Counted from the first letter of the stretch, positions 29,843 to 39,160 are shown. The stretch: 64,000 bases of DNA from CADEEN01 sp963706685 (GCA_963706685.1 CAVPMY010000003.1:434001-498000); one strand, 5' to 3'. The notes: generated by a model not told the origin, from the sequence alone. A program made the numbers and translations.

Positions 29843-30478
29843 ATGCAAGGCAGCCACCACCACAGTCCCAAGCTCGTCATCATCGGCCGCGACGGCATCT
29901 TGAACGTGTTCCGCGAAGACCATGTGAAAGCACCGCAGGAGTGGATTCCGATCGAGGGCGCGCTCGAAGCCGTGGCCAAGTTGAACCAGGCCGGCTGGCA
30001 TGCGGTGATCGCCACCAACCAATCGGGCATCGGCCGCGGGCTGGTGGACATGACCTCGCTCAACGCGATCCATCAGCACATGATGCAGATGCTCGCCACC
30101 AGAGGCGGGCGCATCGATGCCGTCTTCATCTGCCCCCATGTGCCGCAGGATCATTGCAGTTGCCGCAAGCCGCTGCCGGGCTTGATGTTGCAGATCGCGA
30201 TGCGCTATGGCGTCGATAACCTGGCCCGTGTGCCGATGGTGTGCGACACGGTGCGCGACCTGCATGCCGCGCAGGCCGCAGGCTGCGAGCCGCATGCGGT
30301 GAGAACCGGCCGCGCGGCCGCGCTCGATGACGAGGAAGTCGCCGCATTGACCGCGGCCATCAAGGGCGTGAAGGTGCATGCCAATCTGGCGGCGTTTGCC
30401 GACTTCGTCCTGCACCGCGAGCATGTCGCCGCCGGCGTGGTCGGCGAAGACTCGCGCCCCGGCCAGTTGAACCTCTGA
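29843..30478 (+). CDS. GmhB-like HAD-IIIA family protein lacking the nucleophile Asp
   Basis: 211 residues, related to D,D-heptose 1,7-bisphosphate 7-phosphatase. Motif II is present (ATNQSG), as are the conserved Lys region with Cys/His zinc ligands (CPHVPQDHCSCRKPLPG) and motif III (VCDTVRDL). Motif I, normally DRDG, reads GRDG, so the first Asp, the phosphorylated nucleophile, is Gly. As written it may not be a phosphatase. It sits between glyS and plsC, a common Burkholderiales order. A real heptose phosphatase would serve LPS core synthesis. Confidence 0.7.
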   Translation: MQGSHHHSPKLVIIGRDGILNVFREDHVKAPQEWIPIEGALEAVAKLNQAGWHAVIATNQSGIGRGLVDMTSLNAIHQHMMQMLATRGGRIDAVFICPHVPQDHCSCRKPLPGLMLQIAMRYGVDNLARVPMVCDTVRDLHAAQAAGCEPHAVRTGRAAALDDEEVAALTAAIKGVKVHANLAAFADFVLHREHVAAGVVGEDSRPGQLNL

Positions 30479-30485
30479 GCCGCGG

Positions 30486-31232
30486 ATGCTGAGCGCGATC
30501 CGTTCCGCGATTTTCATTCTGTGGATGGCACTCACGGTGGTGCCCTGGGCGCTGGCCGTGCTGGTGGCCTCGCTGTTCATGAGCGGTGATCGCATCTACT
30601 GGATGTGCGCCGGCTGGCTGAGTACGGCGATGTGGGGCTGCCGCGTGATCTGCGGCGTGCGCTCGCGCGTGCACGGCATGGACAACCTGCCGCCGGTGGA
30701 CCGCCTGTCGCCGGTGATCCTGCTGTCCAAGCACCAGAGCACCTGGGAGACGTTCACCTACCCGACGATCATGAGCCACCCGCTGGCCTATGTGTTCAAG
30801 CGCGAGTTGCTGTATGTGCCGTTCTTCGGTTGGGCCATGGGACGCATGGACATGATTCACATCGACCGCAGCAAGCGCACCGAAGCCTTCAACAAGGTGG
30901 TCGAGCAGGGCAAGCGCATCCTCGCCAACGGCAGCTGGATCATCATGTTTCCCGAAGGCACGCGCATCACGCGCGGCCAGCAGGGCACGTACAAGACCGG
31001 CGGCGCGCGCCTTGCACTGGCCACGGGAACGCCCATCGTGCCGATCGCGGTGAGTTCGGCGCGCTGCTGGCCGCGCAAGAGCCTGCTCGTCAGGCCGGGC
31101 GTGGTCGACATCTCGATCGGCAAGCCGATCAGCGTCGAAGGCCGAGAGGCCGACTCGCTGATGCGTGAGGTCGAGGCGTGGATCGAGGGCGAGATGCGGA
31201 GACTCGATCCCGAGGCCTATCCGCAGGCATGA
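30486..31232 (+). CDS. plsC: 1-acyl-sn-glycerol-3-phosphate acyltransferase
   Basis: Makes phosphatidic acid from lysophosphatidic acid at the inner membrane. 248 residues; the N-terminal hydrophobic helix is in SAIFILWMALTVVPWALAVL. Motif I reads KHQSTWE, an H-x4-E variant of the usual H-x4-D; FPEGTR (motif III) and IVPIAV (motif IV) are normal. It starts 7 bases after the gmhB-like gene, so they are probably co-transcribed. Confidence 0.85.
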   Translation: MLSAIRSAIFILWMALTVVPWALAVLVASLFMSGDRIYWMCAGWLSTAMWGCRVICGVRSRVHGMDNLPPVDRLSPVILLSKHQSTWETFTYPTIMSHPLAYVFKRELLYVPFFGWAMGRMDMIHIDRSKRTEAFNKVVEQGKRILANGSWIIMFPEGTRITRGQQGTYKTGGARLALATGTPIVPIAVSSARCWPRKSLLVRPGVVDISIGKPISVEGREADSLMREVEAWIEGEMRRLDPEAYPQA

Positions 31233-31258
31233 CGAAGGCACAAATACAATCCCGGCCC

Positions 31259-32168
31259 ATGCCACGACGCGCCATTGCTGTCGATGCCTCTCAGCTGTCG
31301 TTCGGTTTCGACGAATTCGGCGCGCCGCCCGCGCCAGCGGCGTCGGCGCCCGCCGCATCCGCAGCGCCCGCAGAACCCACTGCATCGATAGCCTCGGTGC
31401 TGCGGCCGGCCACGTTTCACCACCCGCGCTCCAACCGCCAAGCGCGGCTGGACGGCCACGTCGTCGGCTACGAATTCCGTCGCCAACGGCGCAAGACGAT
31501 CGGATTTTCAGTAGCTGTCGAGGGCTTGGTCGTCAGCGCGCCGCGCTGGGTACCCGCCGGCGAAGTCGAAGCCGCATTGCAGGAAAAGTCGCGCTGGATC
31601 CTGAAGAAGTTGCAGGAACAGGGCGAGCGCGCGCGCAGGCTGGCCGCGCAGCGCATCGACTGGCGCGACGGCACATCGATTCCCTTTCTCGGCGAGACCG
31701 TGATCGTCGTGCTCGATGCACGCTCGCGCCGGCGCCGTGCTGTACTCCAGCCCCGACACCCTGCCCGGCGTGCCGCGGCTGACACTGCACGTCGGCCTGC
31801 CGCAGCAGGCCACGCCGCAGCAGATCCGCGACGCGGTGCAGAGCTGGTTGCAGCGCCAGGCCAGGCGCGTCTTCGAAGAGCGCTGCAGCCACTTCGCGCA
31901 ACAACTCGGCGTGCGCTGGACGCGTCTGTCACTCAGCTCGGCGTCGACGCGCTGGGGCAGCGCCAGCGCTGATGGCGCGATCCGCCTGCACTGGCGGCTG
32001 ATCCACTTCGCATTGCCGACGATCGACTATGTCGTCGCCCACGAACTCGCACACCTGCGCGTCATGGACCACAGCCCGCGCTTCTGGGACGTGGTGCGCT
32101 CGGTGATCCCGGATGTGGAGCGGCTGCGCGACGGCTTGCGCGATGAGGCGTTGCCAGCGTTCGACTGA
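31259..32168 (+). CDS. YgjP-like M48-type metallopeptidase, one frameshift
   Basis: SprT/YgjP-type (DUF45) zinc peptidase of about 300 residues. The metal site HELAHLRVMDHSPRFW (HExxH plus downstream His) and SASTRWGSAS are intact. The N-terminal 60 residues are Ala/Pro-rich. The reading shifts near 31710-31735: VIVVLDAR in one frame continues as AGAVLYSSPDTLPGV in another, so one extra base is likely. Start MPRRAIAVDAS at 31259. It converges on the MBL-fold gene with no spacer (TGA|TCA). Confidence 0.7.
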
Positions 32169-33232
32169 TCAGGCCGTCGCGGCAAAGCGCCACACGCCGT
32201 CGCTGCCCAACGCACGTGACAGCGCGCCGCGGTGCCACAGCGCGTGCAGATGCGCCACCGCCTCGCCCATCGCGAACGTCGTCTGGTGCAGGTCGAGCAC
32301 TCGCTTGAACAGCAGCGGCAGCAACTCGGCGGCATGGCAGGGCTTGGCGCGGCAGGCGGTCATGACGTCGGCCAGGCGCTCGTCGTGGTGATCGCGCAGC
32401 TGACGGATACGTGCATGCAGGCCGGTGAACGGTTTGCCGTGCGAGGGCAGCACGAGGGTGTCGCCAGGCAAGGTTTCGTAGCGCGACAACGAGTCGAGGT
32501 AGAGCGTCAATGAATCGGCTTCGGGTTCGATGTCGTAGACGCTGACGTTGGTCGAGATGCGCGGCAGCACCATGTCGCCGGAGATCAGCAGCTCGAGCGC
32601 CTCGCAGTACAGCGCCATGTGCTCCGGCGCATGGCCATAACCGGCGATGCAGCGCCAGGCCCGGCCACCGATGTCGATCGTCATGCCGTCGAGCAGCCGG
32701 CGGTACGCCTCGGGCACGTTCGGCACCATGCCGGCGTAGTAGTTCGCCGCGCGCGCGGACCTTGGCCAGGGCCTCGGGATCGGTCAGGCCGTGGCTGGCA
32801 AAGAAGGCCGCCGAGCGCTCGCCGCCGAATCCGGTCGGTGCTCTGGCTGGCCAGGCGTGCACCGTTGTAGTCGGTGGCGCTGATCCACAGCCGGCACTGC
32901 CAGCGCTCGGTCAGCCAATGGGCCAGCCCGATGTGGTCCGGGTGCATGTGCGTGGCGATCACGCGCACGACCGGCTTGCCGTCAAGCGCGCCGGCGAACA
33001 CCTGCTCCCACGCCGCTTTCGTGGCGTCGTTGGTGATGCCGCAGTCGACGATCGTCCAGCCGTCGCCATCGTCGAGCAGCCACAGGTTGATGTGGTCGAG
33101 TGCGAACGGCAGGCCCATGCGCAGCCACTTGACGCAGGGGTTCGCGCCGGGCGCGACGTCGATCACCTGCCCGGCCAGGGGGACGGTGTCGCCGAAGGGA
33201 TAGTGCAGTTCGCGCTCGAGCAGGTTGGCCAT
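32169..33232 (-). CDS. MBL-fold metallo-hydrolase, two frameshifts
   Basis: Metallo-beta-lactamase-fold hydrolase of about 353 residues when corrected. The N-terminus MANLLERELHYPFGD leads to the metal motif THMHPDHIGL; later ligands are in GYGHAPEHMALY and SGDMVLPRIS, and the C-terminus is a helical extension. Frame changes occur near 32840 and near 32745-32757, so three frames are needed. The gene is divergent from liuR and shares its 18-bp operator region. MBL proteins in this setting may hydrolyse thioesters; that is inference. Confidence 0.65.
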
Positions 33233-33264
33233 GAACGGTGCAGCGGCAGGCTGCTACATTGACG

Positions 33265-33282
33265 ATTGACGTATACGTCAAT
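33265..33282. promoter_or_regulatory. 18-bp palindromic operator at liuR
   Basis: ATTGACGTATACGTCAAT, perfect palindrome, between the divergent MBL gene and the MerR-family gene; an extra half-site ATTGACG (33258-33264) abuts it. The likely GTG start of liuR is only 7 bases downstream. The same half-sites occur before icmF (12962-12979). It is probably the autoregulatory site of LiuR. Confidence 0.75.
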
Positions 33283-33289
33283 TGTGCCC

Positions 33290-33703
33290 GTGAGCCCGAC
33301 CCCCACCTTCAGCATTGCCGAACTCGCCACGGAGTTCGATATCACGCCACGCGCGATCCGCTTCTACGAAGACCTGGGCCTGCTCGAACCGTCGCGCGCC
33401 GGCCGCAGCCGCGTCTACTCGCTGCGCGACCGCACGCGCTTGAAGCTGACGCTGCGCGGCAAGCGGCTGGGCCTGACGCTGCAGGAGATCAAGCAGCTGG
33501 TGGATATGTATGACACGCCGGCCGACAGCGCGGCGCAGTTGAATGCCTTCCTGCGCGTGCTCGGTGAGCACCGCCGTCAACTCGAACAACAACTCGAAGA
33601 TATCCGCATCACCCTCGAAGAAATCGGCCAGCATGAAGCGCGTTGCCGGACCCTGCTGGCGCCGCGTTTGAACAGGAAACAGCGCAAGGAGACCATTGCA
33701 TGA
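33290..33703 (+). CDS. liuR: MerR-family transcriptional regulator (LiuR-like)
   Basis: 137 residues. A winged helix-turn-helix, FSIAELATEFDITPRAIRFYEDLGLLEP, starts about residue 6, followed by a dimerising coiled coil (LGEHRRQLEQQLEDIRITLEEI). In proteobacteria LiuR represses leucine/isovalerate catabolism genes and usually sits beside isovaleryl-CoA dehydrogenase, as here. GTG at 33290 (or 33284) is the likely start; the operator lies immediately upstream, leaving almost no 5' leader. The stop overlaps the liuA ATG (ATGA). Confidence 0.8.
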   Translation: MSPTPTFSIAELATEFDITPRAIRFYEDLGLLEPSRAGRSRVYSLRDRTRLKLTLRGKRLGLTLQEIKQLVDMYDTPADSAAQLNAFLRVLGEHRRQLEQQLEDIRITLEEIGQHEARCRTLLAPRLNRKQRKETIA

Positions 33704-34878
33704 ACCTGCCCGGACTCAACTTTCAGTTGGGCGAAGACGTCGATGCGCTGCGCGACGCGGTGCGTGCCTTTGCCGACGCCGAGATCGCGCCGCGTGCGGC
33801 CGAGATCGACCACAGCGACCAGTTCCCGATGGACTTGTGGCGCAAGATGGGCGAGATCGGCGTGCTCGGCATCACCGTGCCCGAGGAATACGGCGGCGCC
33901 AACATGGGCTACCTCGCGCACATGATCGCGATGGAAGAGATCAGCCGCGCCAGCGCCTCGATCGGCCTGTCCTACGGCGCGCACAGCAACCTGTGCGTCA
34001 ACCAGTTGAAGCGCAACGGCAACGAAGCGCAGAAGAAGAAATACCTGCCCAAGCTGATCAGCGGCGAACATGTCGGCGCGCTGGCGATGAGCGAGCCCGG
34101 CGCCGGCAGCGACGTCATTTCGATGAAGTTGAAGGCCGAGGACAAGGGCGGGGTCTACCTGCTCAACGGCAGCAAGATGTGGATCACCAACGGCCCCGAT
34201 GCCGACACGATGGTGGTCTATGCGAAGACGGAGCCCGAGCTGGGCGCGCGCGGCGTCACCGCCTTCATCGTCGAGAAGGGCATGAAGGGTTTCTCGACGG
34301 CGCAGAAACTCGACAAGCTCGGCATGCGCGGCAGCCATACAGGCGAGATGGTGTTCGTCGACGTCGAGGTGCCGGCCGCGAACATCCTCGGCAACCTGAA
34401 CGGCGGCGCCAAGGTGTTGATGAGCGGGCTCGACTACGAGCGCGCGGTGCTGGCGGCCGGGCCGATCGGCATCATGCAGGCGGTGATGGACAACGTCATC
34501 CCGTACACGCACGACCGCAAGCAGTTCGGGCAGAGCATCGGCGAATTCCAGCTCATCCAGGGCAAGGTCGCCGACATGTACACCGTGCTGCAGGCCGCGC
34601 GCGCCTTCTGCTACACGGTGGGCAAGAACCTCGACCAGCTGGGCGCCGAGCATGTGCGCCAGGTGCGCAAGGACTGCGCCAGCGTGATCCTGTGGTGCGC
34701 CGAGAAGGCGACGTGGATGGCCGGCGAAGGCATCCAGGTCTTCGGCGGCAACGGCTACATCAACGAGTACCCGCTCGGCAGGCTGTGGCGCGATGCCAAG
34801 CTCTACGAGATCGGCGCCGGCACGTCGGAGATCAGGCGCATGCTGATCGGCCGTGAGCTGTTCGCGGAAACGATGTGA
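33700..34878 (+). CDS. liuA: Isovaleryl-CoA dehydrogenase
   Basis: FAD enzyme that oxidises isovaleryl-CoA to 3-methylcrotonyl-CoA in leucine breakdown. 392 residues. Acyl-CoA dehydrogenase signatures ALAMSEPGAGSDV and QVFGGNGYINEYPLGRLWRDAK are present. The catalytic Glu is in SGLDYERAVLAAGPIGIMQA, the position used by isovaleryl-CoA dehydrogenases rather than the C-terminal site of other acyl-CoA dehydrogenases. AAGGAG precedes the ATG at 33700. The other liu genes (carboxylase, hydratase, lyase) are not nearby. Confidence 0.88.
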   Translation: MNLPGLNFQLGEDVDALRDAVRAFADAEIAPRAAEIDHSDQFPMDLWRKMGEIGVLGITVPEEYGGANMGYLAHMIAMEEISRASASIGLSYGAHSNLCVNQLKRNGNEAQKKKYLPKLISGEHVGALAMSEPGAGSDVISMKLKAEDKGGVYLLNGSKMWITNGPDADTMVVYAKTEPELGARGVTAFIVEKGMKGFSTAQKLDKLGMRGSHTGEMVFVDVEVPAANILGNLNGGAKVLMSGLDYERAVLAAGPIGIMQAVMDNVIPYTHDRKQFGQSIGEFQLIQGKVADMYTVLQAARAFCYTVGKNLDQLGAEHVRQVRKDCASVILWCAEKATWMAGEGIQVFGGNGYINEYPLGRLWRDAKLYEIGAGTSEIRRMLIGRELFAETM

Positions 34879-34885
34879 GGTTGCA

Positions 34886-35573
34886 TTGAGTGCCGATCTC
34901 GCCGACCTGCTGGACAACAACCGCCGCTGGGCCGAAGCCACGATAGAGCGCGAGCCGGGCTTCTTCACCCGCCTGGCCCAGCAGCAGAGCCCGCGCTACA
35001 TGTGGATCGGCTGCGCCGACAGCCGCGTGCCGGCCAACGAGATCACCGGGCTCGACCCGGGCGAGGTCTTCGTGCACCGCAACGTCGCCAACGTCGTCGT
35101 GCATTCGGATCTGAATGCGCTGTCGACGATCCAATTCGCGGTCGAGCATTTGAAGGTCAAACACATCATCGTTGTCGGCCACTACGGCTGCGCCGGCGTG
35201 CGCGCGGCGATGCGCGGCATCCGCGTCGGCCTGGCCGACAACTGGCTGCGCCATGTGCAGGACGTGCGCCTGCGCCACCGCAAGCGCCTCGATCACCTGC
35301 CGCCCGAACGAGCAGGAAGACATCCTGTGCGAGATGAACGTCATCGAGCAGGTCGGCAACGTGGCGCTGTCCACCGTGCTGCAGGATGCCTGGGCGCGCG
35401 GCCAGGTGGTGGCGGTGCATGGCTGGGTCTATGGCCTGCGCGATGGCCTGTTGAAGGACCTGGACGTGACGATGGACCGGCCGGAGATGGTGGTCGAGGT
35501 TTTCGGCAATGCGATCAAACGCTACCCGCGGGTGGCCGATCCGGCGGACGCACTCGACACCTCGTTCGACTGA
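34886..35573 (+). CDS. can: Beta-carbonic anhydrase, one frameshift
   Basis: Interconverts CO2 and bicarbonate; could supply bicarbonate to the biotin carboxylase of leucine catabolism. About 228 residues. Zinc-site motifs CADSRVPANEI and VGHYGCAGV are intact, as is VFVHRNVANVV. One inserted G near 35311 separates RLDHLPP from NEQEDILCEMNVIEQ. TTG at 34886 (SADLADLLDNNRRWA follows) is the likely start, 7 bases after liuA. The stop lies 2 bases before the next gene. Confidence 0.8.
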
Positions 35574-35575
35574 CG

Positions 35576-36499
35576 ATGAAGCCATTGCACATCGACACAC
35601 CGCTGCTGCGCGCGCCGCCTGAGTTGTTCGGCTACGAGCGCACGGCGTGGCTGAAGATGGATGCGCTGCAGGCCAGCGGCAGCTTCAAGATGCGCGGCGT
35701 CGGGCGGCTGGTGCAGCAGCGCGTCGCCGACGGCGCGCGCGCGGTGGTCTGCGCATCGGGCGGCAACGCCGGCATGGCGGCCACGCTGGCGGCCCAGGCC
35801 TGCGCGGTGCCGGTGACGATCGTCGTGCCGCAGACGACGGCCGCGCAGGTGCGCGAGGCGATCGCAGCGCGCGGCGCATCGGTGGTCGTGTACGGCGCGG
35901 TCTGGGATGAGGCGCACCAGCATGCGCTGCACCTGGCCGGCGAACAGAACGCGGCGTACGTGCACCCCTTCGACGATCCGCTGCTGTGGGACGGTCACGC
36001 GACGCTGATCGACGAGGTGGTGCGCGCCGGCGTCGCCTTCGACTGCGTCGTCGCCAGCGTTGGCGGTGGCGGGCTGCTCGCCGGCATCGTCGCCGGCTTG
36101 CGCCGCAACGGCCTGCACCGGGTGCCGGTGGTTGCCGTCGAGACCGAAGGTGCGGCCAGTTATGCCGCGGCGCTCGCGGCCGGCCAGCCAGTGACATTGC
36201 CGGCCATCACCTCGATCGCGACGTCGCTCGGCGCGCGATGTGTCATGCAGCACGCAGTGGACCTGGCGCGCGAGCACGAGATCATCAGCGTGGTCGTCAG
36301 CGATGCGCAGGCGGTGCGTGGGTGTTTGCGCTTTGCCGAGACGACACGCGTGCTGGTCGAACCGGCCTGCGGCGCGTCGATCGCGGCGCTCGGCGCGCAG
36401 CGCGATCTGTTCGCTCGATTCAAGGCGCCGCTGATCGAAGTCTGCGGCGGCATGGGCGTGACGCTGGCGCGCCTGGCCGCCTGGGAGCGCGAGCTGTAG
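35576..36499 (+). CDS. PLP-dependent threonine/serine dehydratase family protein
   Basis: 307 residues, fold type II. The PLP lysine is in ASGSFKMRG, the phosphate loop is SVGGGGLLAGI and the N-terminal Asn/Gly loop is ASGGNAGMAA. No ACT regulatory domain, so it resembles catabolic L-serine/threonine dehydratases. Substrate not fixed by sequence. It follows can closely and ends in a hairpin facing dhaK. Confidence 0.75.
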   Translation: MKPLHIDTPLLRAPPELFGYERTAWLKMDALQASGSFKMRGVGRLVQQRVADGARAVVCASGGNAGMAATLAAQACAVPVTIVVPQTTAAQVREAIAARGASVVVYGAVWDEAHQHALHLAGEQNAAYVHPFDDPLLWDGHATLIDEVVRAGVAFDCVVASVGGGGLLAGIVAGLRRNGLHRVPVVAVETEGAASYAAALAAGQPVTLPAITSIATSLGARCVMQHAVDLAREHEIISVVVSDAQAVRGCLRFAETTRVLVEPACGASIAALGAQRDLFARFKAPLIEVCGGMGVTLARLAAWEREL

Positions 36500-36511
36500 G
36501 CTGTGCCTACA
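36495..36511. terminator. Hairpin containing both convergent stop codons
   Basis: TGTAGGC (36495-36501) and GCCTACA (36505-36511) form a perfect 7-bp stem with a 3-base loop. The stop of the PLP gene (36497-36499) and that of dhaK (36507-36509) are in opposite arms. No T-tract. Confidence 0.4.
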
Positions 36512-37496
36512 TCCCCCAGCGCAGTGCCGCCGTGTGCACCGGCGCGTCCCACAGCGCCAGCAGCGGCGCATCGACCGCCGTCACCGTGATCGAGCAGCCG
36601 GCCATCTCGAGCGAGGTGACGTAGCTGCCCGTCAGATGGCGAACCACCTTCACGCCCGCAGCATCGAGGACCTTCTTCGCGGCGTGCACCATCAGGTACA
36701 GCTCGAGCGTCGGCGTGCCGCCGAATCCGTTGACGAGCAGGATCGCTTCCTGCCCGGAACGCAGCGACAGGTCCTTGAGCACCGCACCGGTGAGTTCGGC
36801 GGCAATGTCGTCGGCGGTGGTCAATTTGACGCGCCGGCGACCGGGCTCGCCATGGATGCCCACACCGAGTTCCATCTCGTCGATGCCGATCTGGAACGTC
36901 GGCCGGCCGGCCGCGGGCACGGTGCATGACGTCAGCGCCACGCCCATCGAGGCGGTGGCCTTGTTGACTGCATCGCCGAGCGCCTTCAGCCCGCCAAGCG
37001 TGTCGCCACGCTCGGCCGCCGCGCCGACCATCTTCTCGACGATCAGGGTGCCGGCCACACCGCGGCGTCCGGTGGTGTAGGTGCTGTTCTCGACGGCCAC
37101 GTCGTCGTTGACGATGATGCTGGCGTTGTCCCGGTCGAGCATCTCGGCGGCCATCTGGAAGTTCATCATGTCGCCGGAGTAGTTCTTGACGATGAACAGC
37201 ACGCCGGCGCCGCTGTCCACCGCCTGCGCGGCAGCGAGCATCTGGTCGGGTGTGGGCGAGGTGAAGACCTGGCCCGGGCAGGCGGCGTCGAGCATGCCGT
37301 GGCCGACGAAGCCGGCGTGCAGGGGCTCGTGGCCCGATCCGCCGCCGGAAATCAGCGCGACCTTGCCGGGCTTGAGCTGGCGCCGGCGCACGAACTGCCA
37401 TTGCTCGCCCAGGACGACGATGTCCGAATGCGCCTGCGCAAACCCTTCGAGCGACTCGTGCAGGACGGTTTCGACGTTGTTGATCAGCTTTTTCAT
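36507..37496 (-). CDS. dhaK: Dihydroxyacetone kinase subunit DhaK
   Basis: 329 residues; binds dihydroxyacetone covalently through the His in GIHGEPGRR. SGGGSGHEPLHAGFVG and FIVKNYSGDMMNFQMA are family-specific. Together with DhaL it phosphorylates dihydroxyacetone or a related ketose. Start MKKLINNVETV at 37496, 25 bases after the dhaL stop-side spacer. No PTS-type DhaM is in the window, so the phosphoryl donor cannot be told. Same strand as the ABC importer genes, likely one operon. Confidence 0.9.
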   Translation of the reverse strand: MKKLINNVETVLHESLEGFAQAHSDIVVLGEQWQFVRRRQLKPGKVALISGGGSGHEPLHAGFVGHGMLDAACPGQVFTSPTPDQMLAAAQAVDSGAGVLFIVKNYSGDMMNFQMAAEMLDRDNASIIVNDDVAVENSTYTTGRRGVAGTLIVEKMVGAAAERGDTLGGLKALGDAVNKATASMGVALTSCTVPAAGRPTFQIGIDEMELGVGIHGEPGRRRVKLTTADDIAAELTGAVLKDLSLRSGQEAILLVNGFGGTPTLELYLMVHAAKKVLDAAGVKVVRHLTGSYVTSLEMAGCSITVTAVDAPLLALWDAPVHTAALRWGM

Positions 37497-37521
37497 GGCA
37501 GCTCGCCTCGGTGTTCGGTTG

Positions 37522-38109
37522 TCAGAGCGTGTCGCAGATCGCGCCGATGATCAAGGCCATCGAGCGCGAACCCGGATCGACGTTGCCCAGGGCCCGCTCG
37601 CCGAGGAAGGAGGCGCGGCCCTTGATGGCCGGCATTGCGGCCGTCGCAGCGGCGGCGTCCAGGGCGCTCTGGCGAACGCGGCTGAGCATGTCCGCACCGC
37701 CCGCTTCGAGCGTCTGCCGCACCGGGTCGAGCACGTCGAGCAGCGTCTTCTGGCCGACCTCGGCCTTGCCCAGGCGGGTCAGCGCCGCGATGCCGGCGGC
37801 CACGGCGCGTGCCAGATCGGCCGCCTGCGGCTGCGCGGGCAACTCCTTGGCCAGCGTCACCAGCAGGGTGCCGAATACCGGGCCCGACGACCCGCCGATC
37901 ATCGACATGCAGGTCATGCCCATTGCCTTGAGCGCGTCGTTGAGTCCTGCGGCTTCCAGTTCGGGCAGCTTGGCCACGATGGCCTGCGCGCCGCGCTTCA
38001 TGTTCAGGCCGTGGTCGCCGTCGCCGATGGCCTGGTCCAGCGTCGTCAGTTCCTCGACATGGTCGATCAGTGTTTGCGTCGCGGCGCGAATCAATTCGGC
38101 ATGGTCCAT
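37522..38109 (-). CDS. dhaL: Dihydroxyacetone kinase subunit DhaL
   Basis: 195-residue nucleotide-binding subunit. Asp residues that hold Mg-ADP are in AIGDGDHGLNMKRG. GGSSGPVFGTLL and GRASFLGERALGNVDPGS match the family. Start MDHAELIRAAT at 38109, 18 bases after the end of the ABC ATPase gene. In ATP-dependent relatives DhaK and DhaL are fused; here they are separate. Confidence 0.88.
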   Translation of the reverse strand: MDHAELIRAATQTLIDHVEELTTLDQAIGDGDHGLNMKRGAQAIVAKLPELEAAGLNDALKAMGMTCMSMIGGSSGPVFGTLLVTLAKELPAQPQAADLARAVAAGIAALTRLGKAEVGQKTLLDVLDPVRQTLEAGGADMLSRVRQSALDAAAATAAMPAIKGRASFLGERALGNVDPGSRSMALIIGAICDTL

Positions 38110-38127
38110 GATGAGAATCCTCGTCGT

Positions 38128-39160
38128 TCACGCGCTGACGCGCTGCCCGGCTTCGTTGAACCACAGCGGGCGCAGGAATTCGACGCCCACCGCGGTGCCC
38201 GGGGCGTGGCGCGCACCCAGCGGCGCGGCCACCACGAGTTCGGCCGCGCTGCCGTCGAGAACGAGGTGGACCAGGTGCTGGTCGGACAGCATCTCGATGC
38301 GGCGCACCTGGGCGCTGGCATGGGCGCCGTTGCCCGGCGCATGCAGACGCGCCTGCTCGGCGCGCACGCCGACGCTGGCCGTGCGCTGCAGGCGCCGCCA
38401 AACCCGGCAGCGCGCTGCGCGGCAGCAGGTTGATGCGCGGCGAGCCCAGGCGCGTCGCCACGGCGGCACTGGCCGGCTCTTCGTAGATCTCGCGCGGCGT
38501 GCCCGACCTGCACCAGCCGGCCACCGTCGAGCACGCCGATGCGGTTGGCCATCGTCATGGCCTCGATCTGGTCGTGGGTGACGTAGAGCATCGTCGCGCC
38601 CAGGTCCTGCTGGATGCGCTTGAGCTCGAGCCGCAGGTCGTTGCGCAGCTTGGCGTCGAGCGAGGACAGCGGCTCGTCCATCAGGTAGATCGCCGGCGCG
38701 CGCACCAGCGCGCGGCCGATCGCCACGCGCTGCATCTGGCCGCCGGACAAGCTTGGTCGCCGGGCTCTGCAGCTTGTCGTCGATGCGCAGCATCTTCGCG
38801 ACCTCGCTCGACCTTGTCGCGCGATCTGCGCCTCGGGCACGCGCCGCAGCGGCGAGCGCAGCGGAAAGGCGAGGTTGTCGAACACGGTCAGGTGCGGGTA
38901 GAGCGAATACTGCTGGAACACGAAGGTCGACGTCGCGCGCCGCCGGCGGCGCGCGCGTCACGTCGTGGCCGCCGATGAGGACGCTGCCCGGCATCGGGCC
39001 GCTCCAGTCCGGCGACCAGGCGCAGCGTCGTCGTCTTGCCGGCGCCGGTCGGGCCCGAGCAGCACGACGAATTCGCCGCTGGCGATGTCCAGCGACAGAG
39101 CGCGCAACGCCTGCACCGCGCCGAAGCGCTTGGACACCGTGCGAGCCGCAGCTCAGCCAT
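38128..39160 (-). pseudogene. ABC transporter ATPase (GlpT/UgpC-like), several frameshifts
   Basis: The second of two ATPases of a carbohydrate/polyol importer. Pieces in several frames give GPTGAGKTTTLRLVAG (Walker A), a Q-loop VFQQYSLYPHLTVFDNLAFPL, the signature LSGGQMQRVAIGRAL (broken by one extra base), the Walker B YLMDEPLSSLDAKL and the H-loop VTHDQ. The C-terminal TOBE-like region ends LWFNEAGQRVSA. Start ATG 39160. At least four one-base indels are needed. Motifs are intact, so error rather than decay is likely. Confidence 0.65.
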
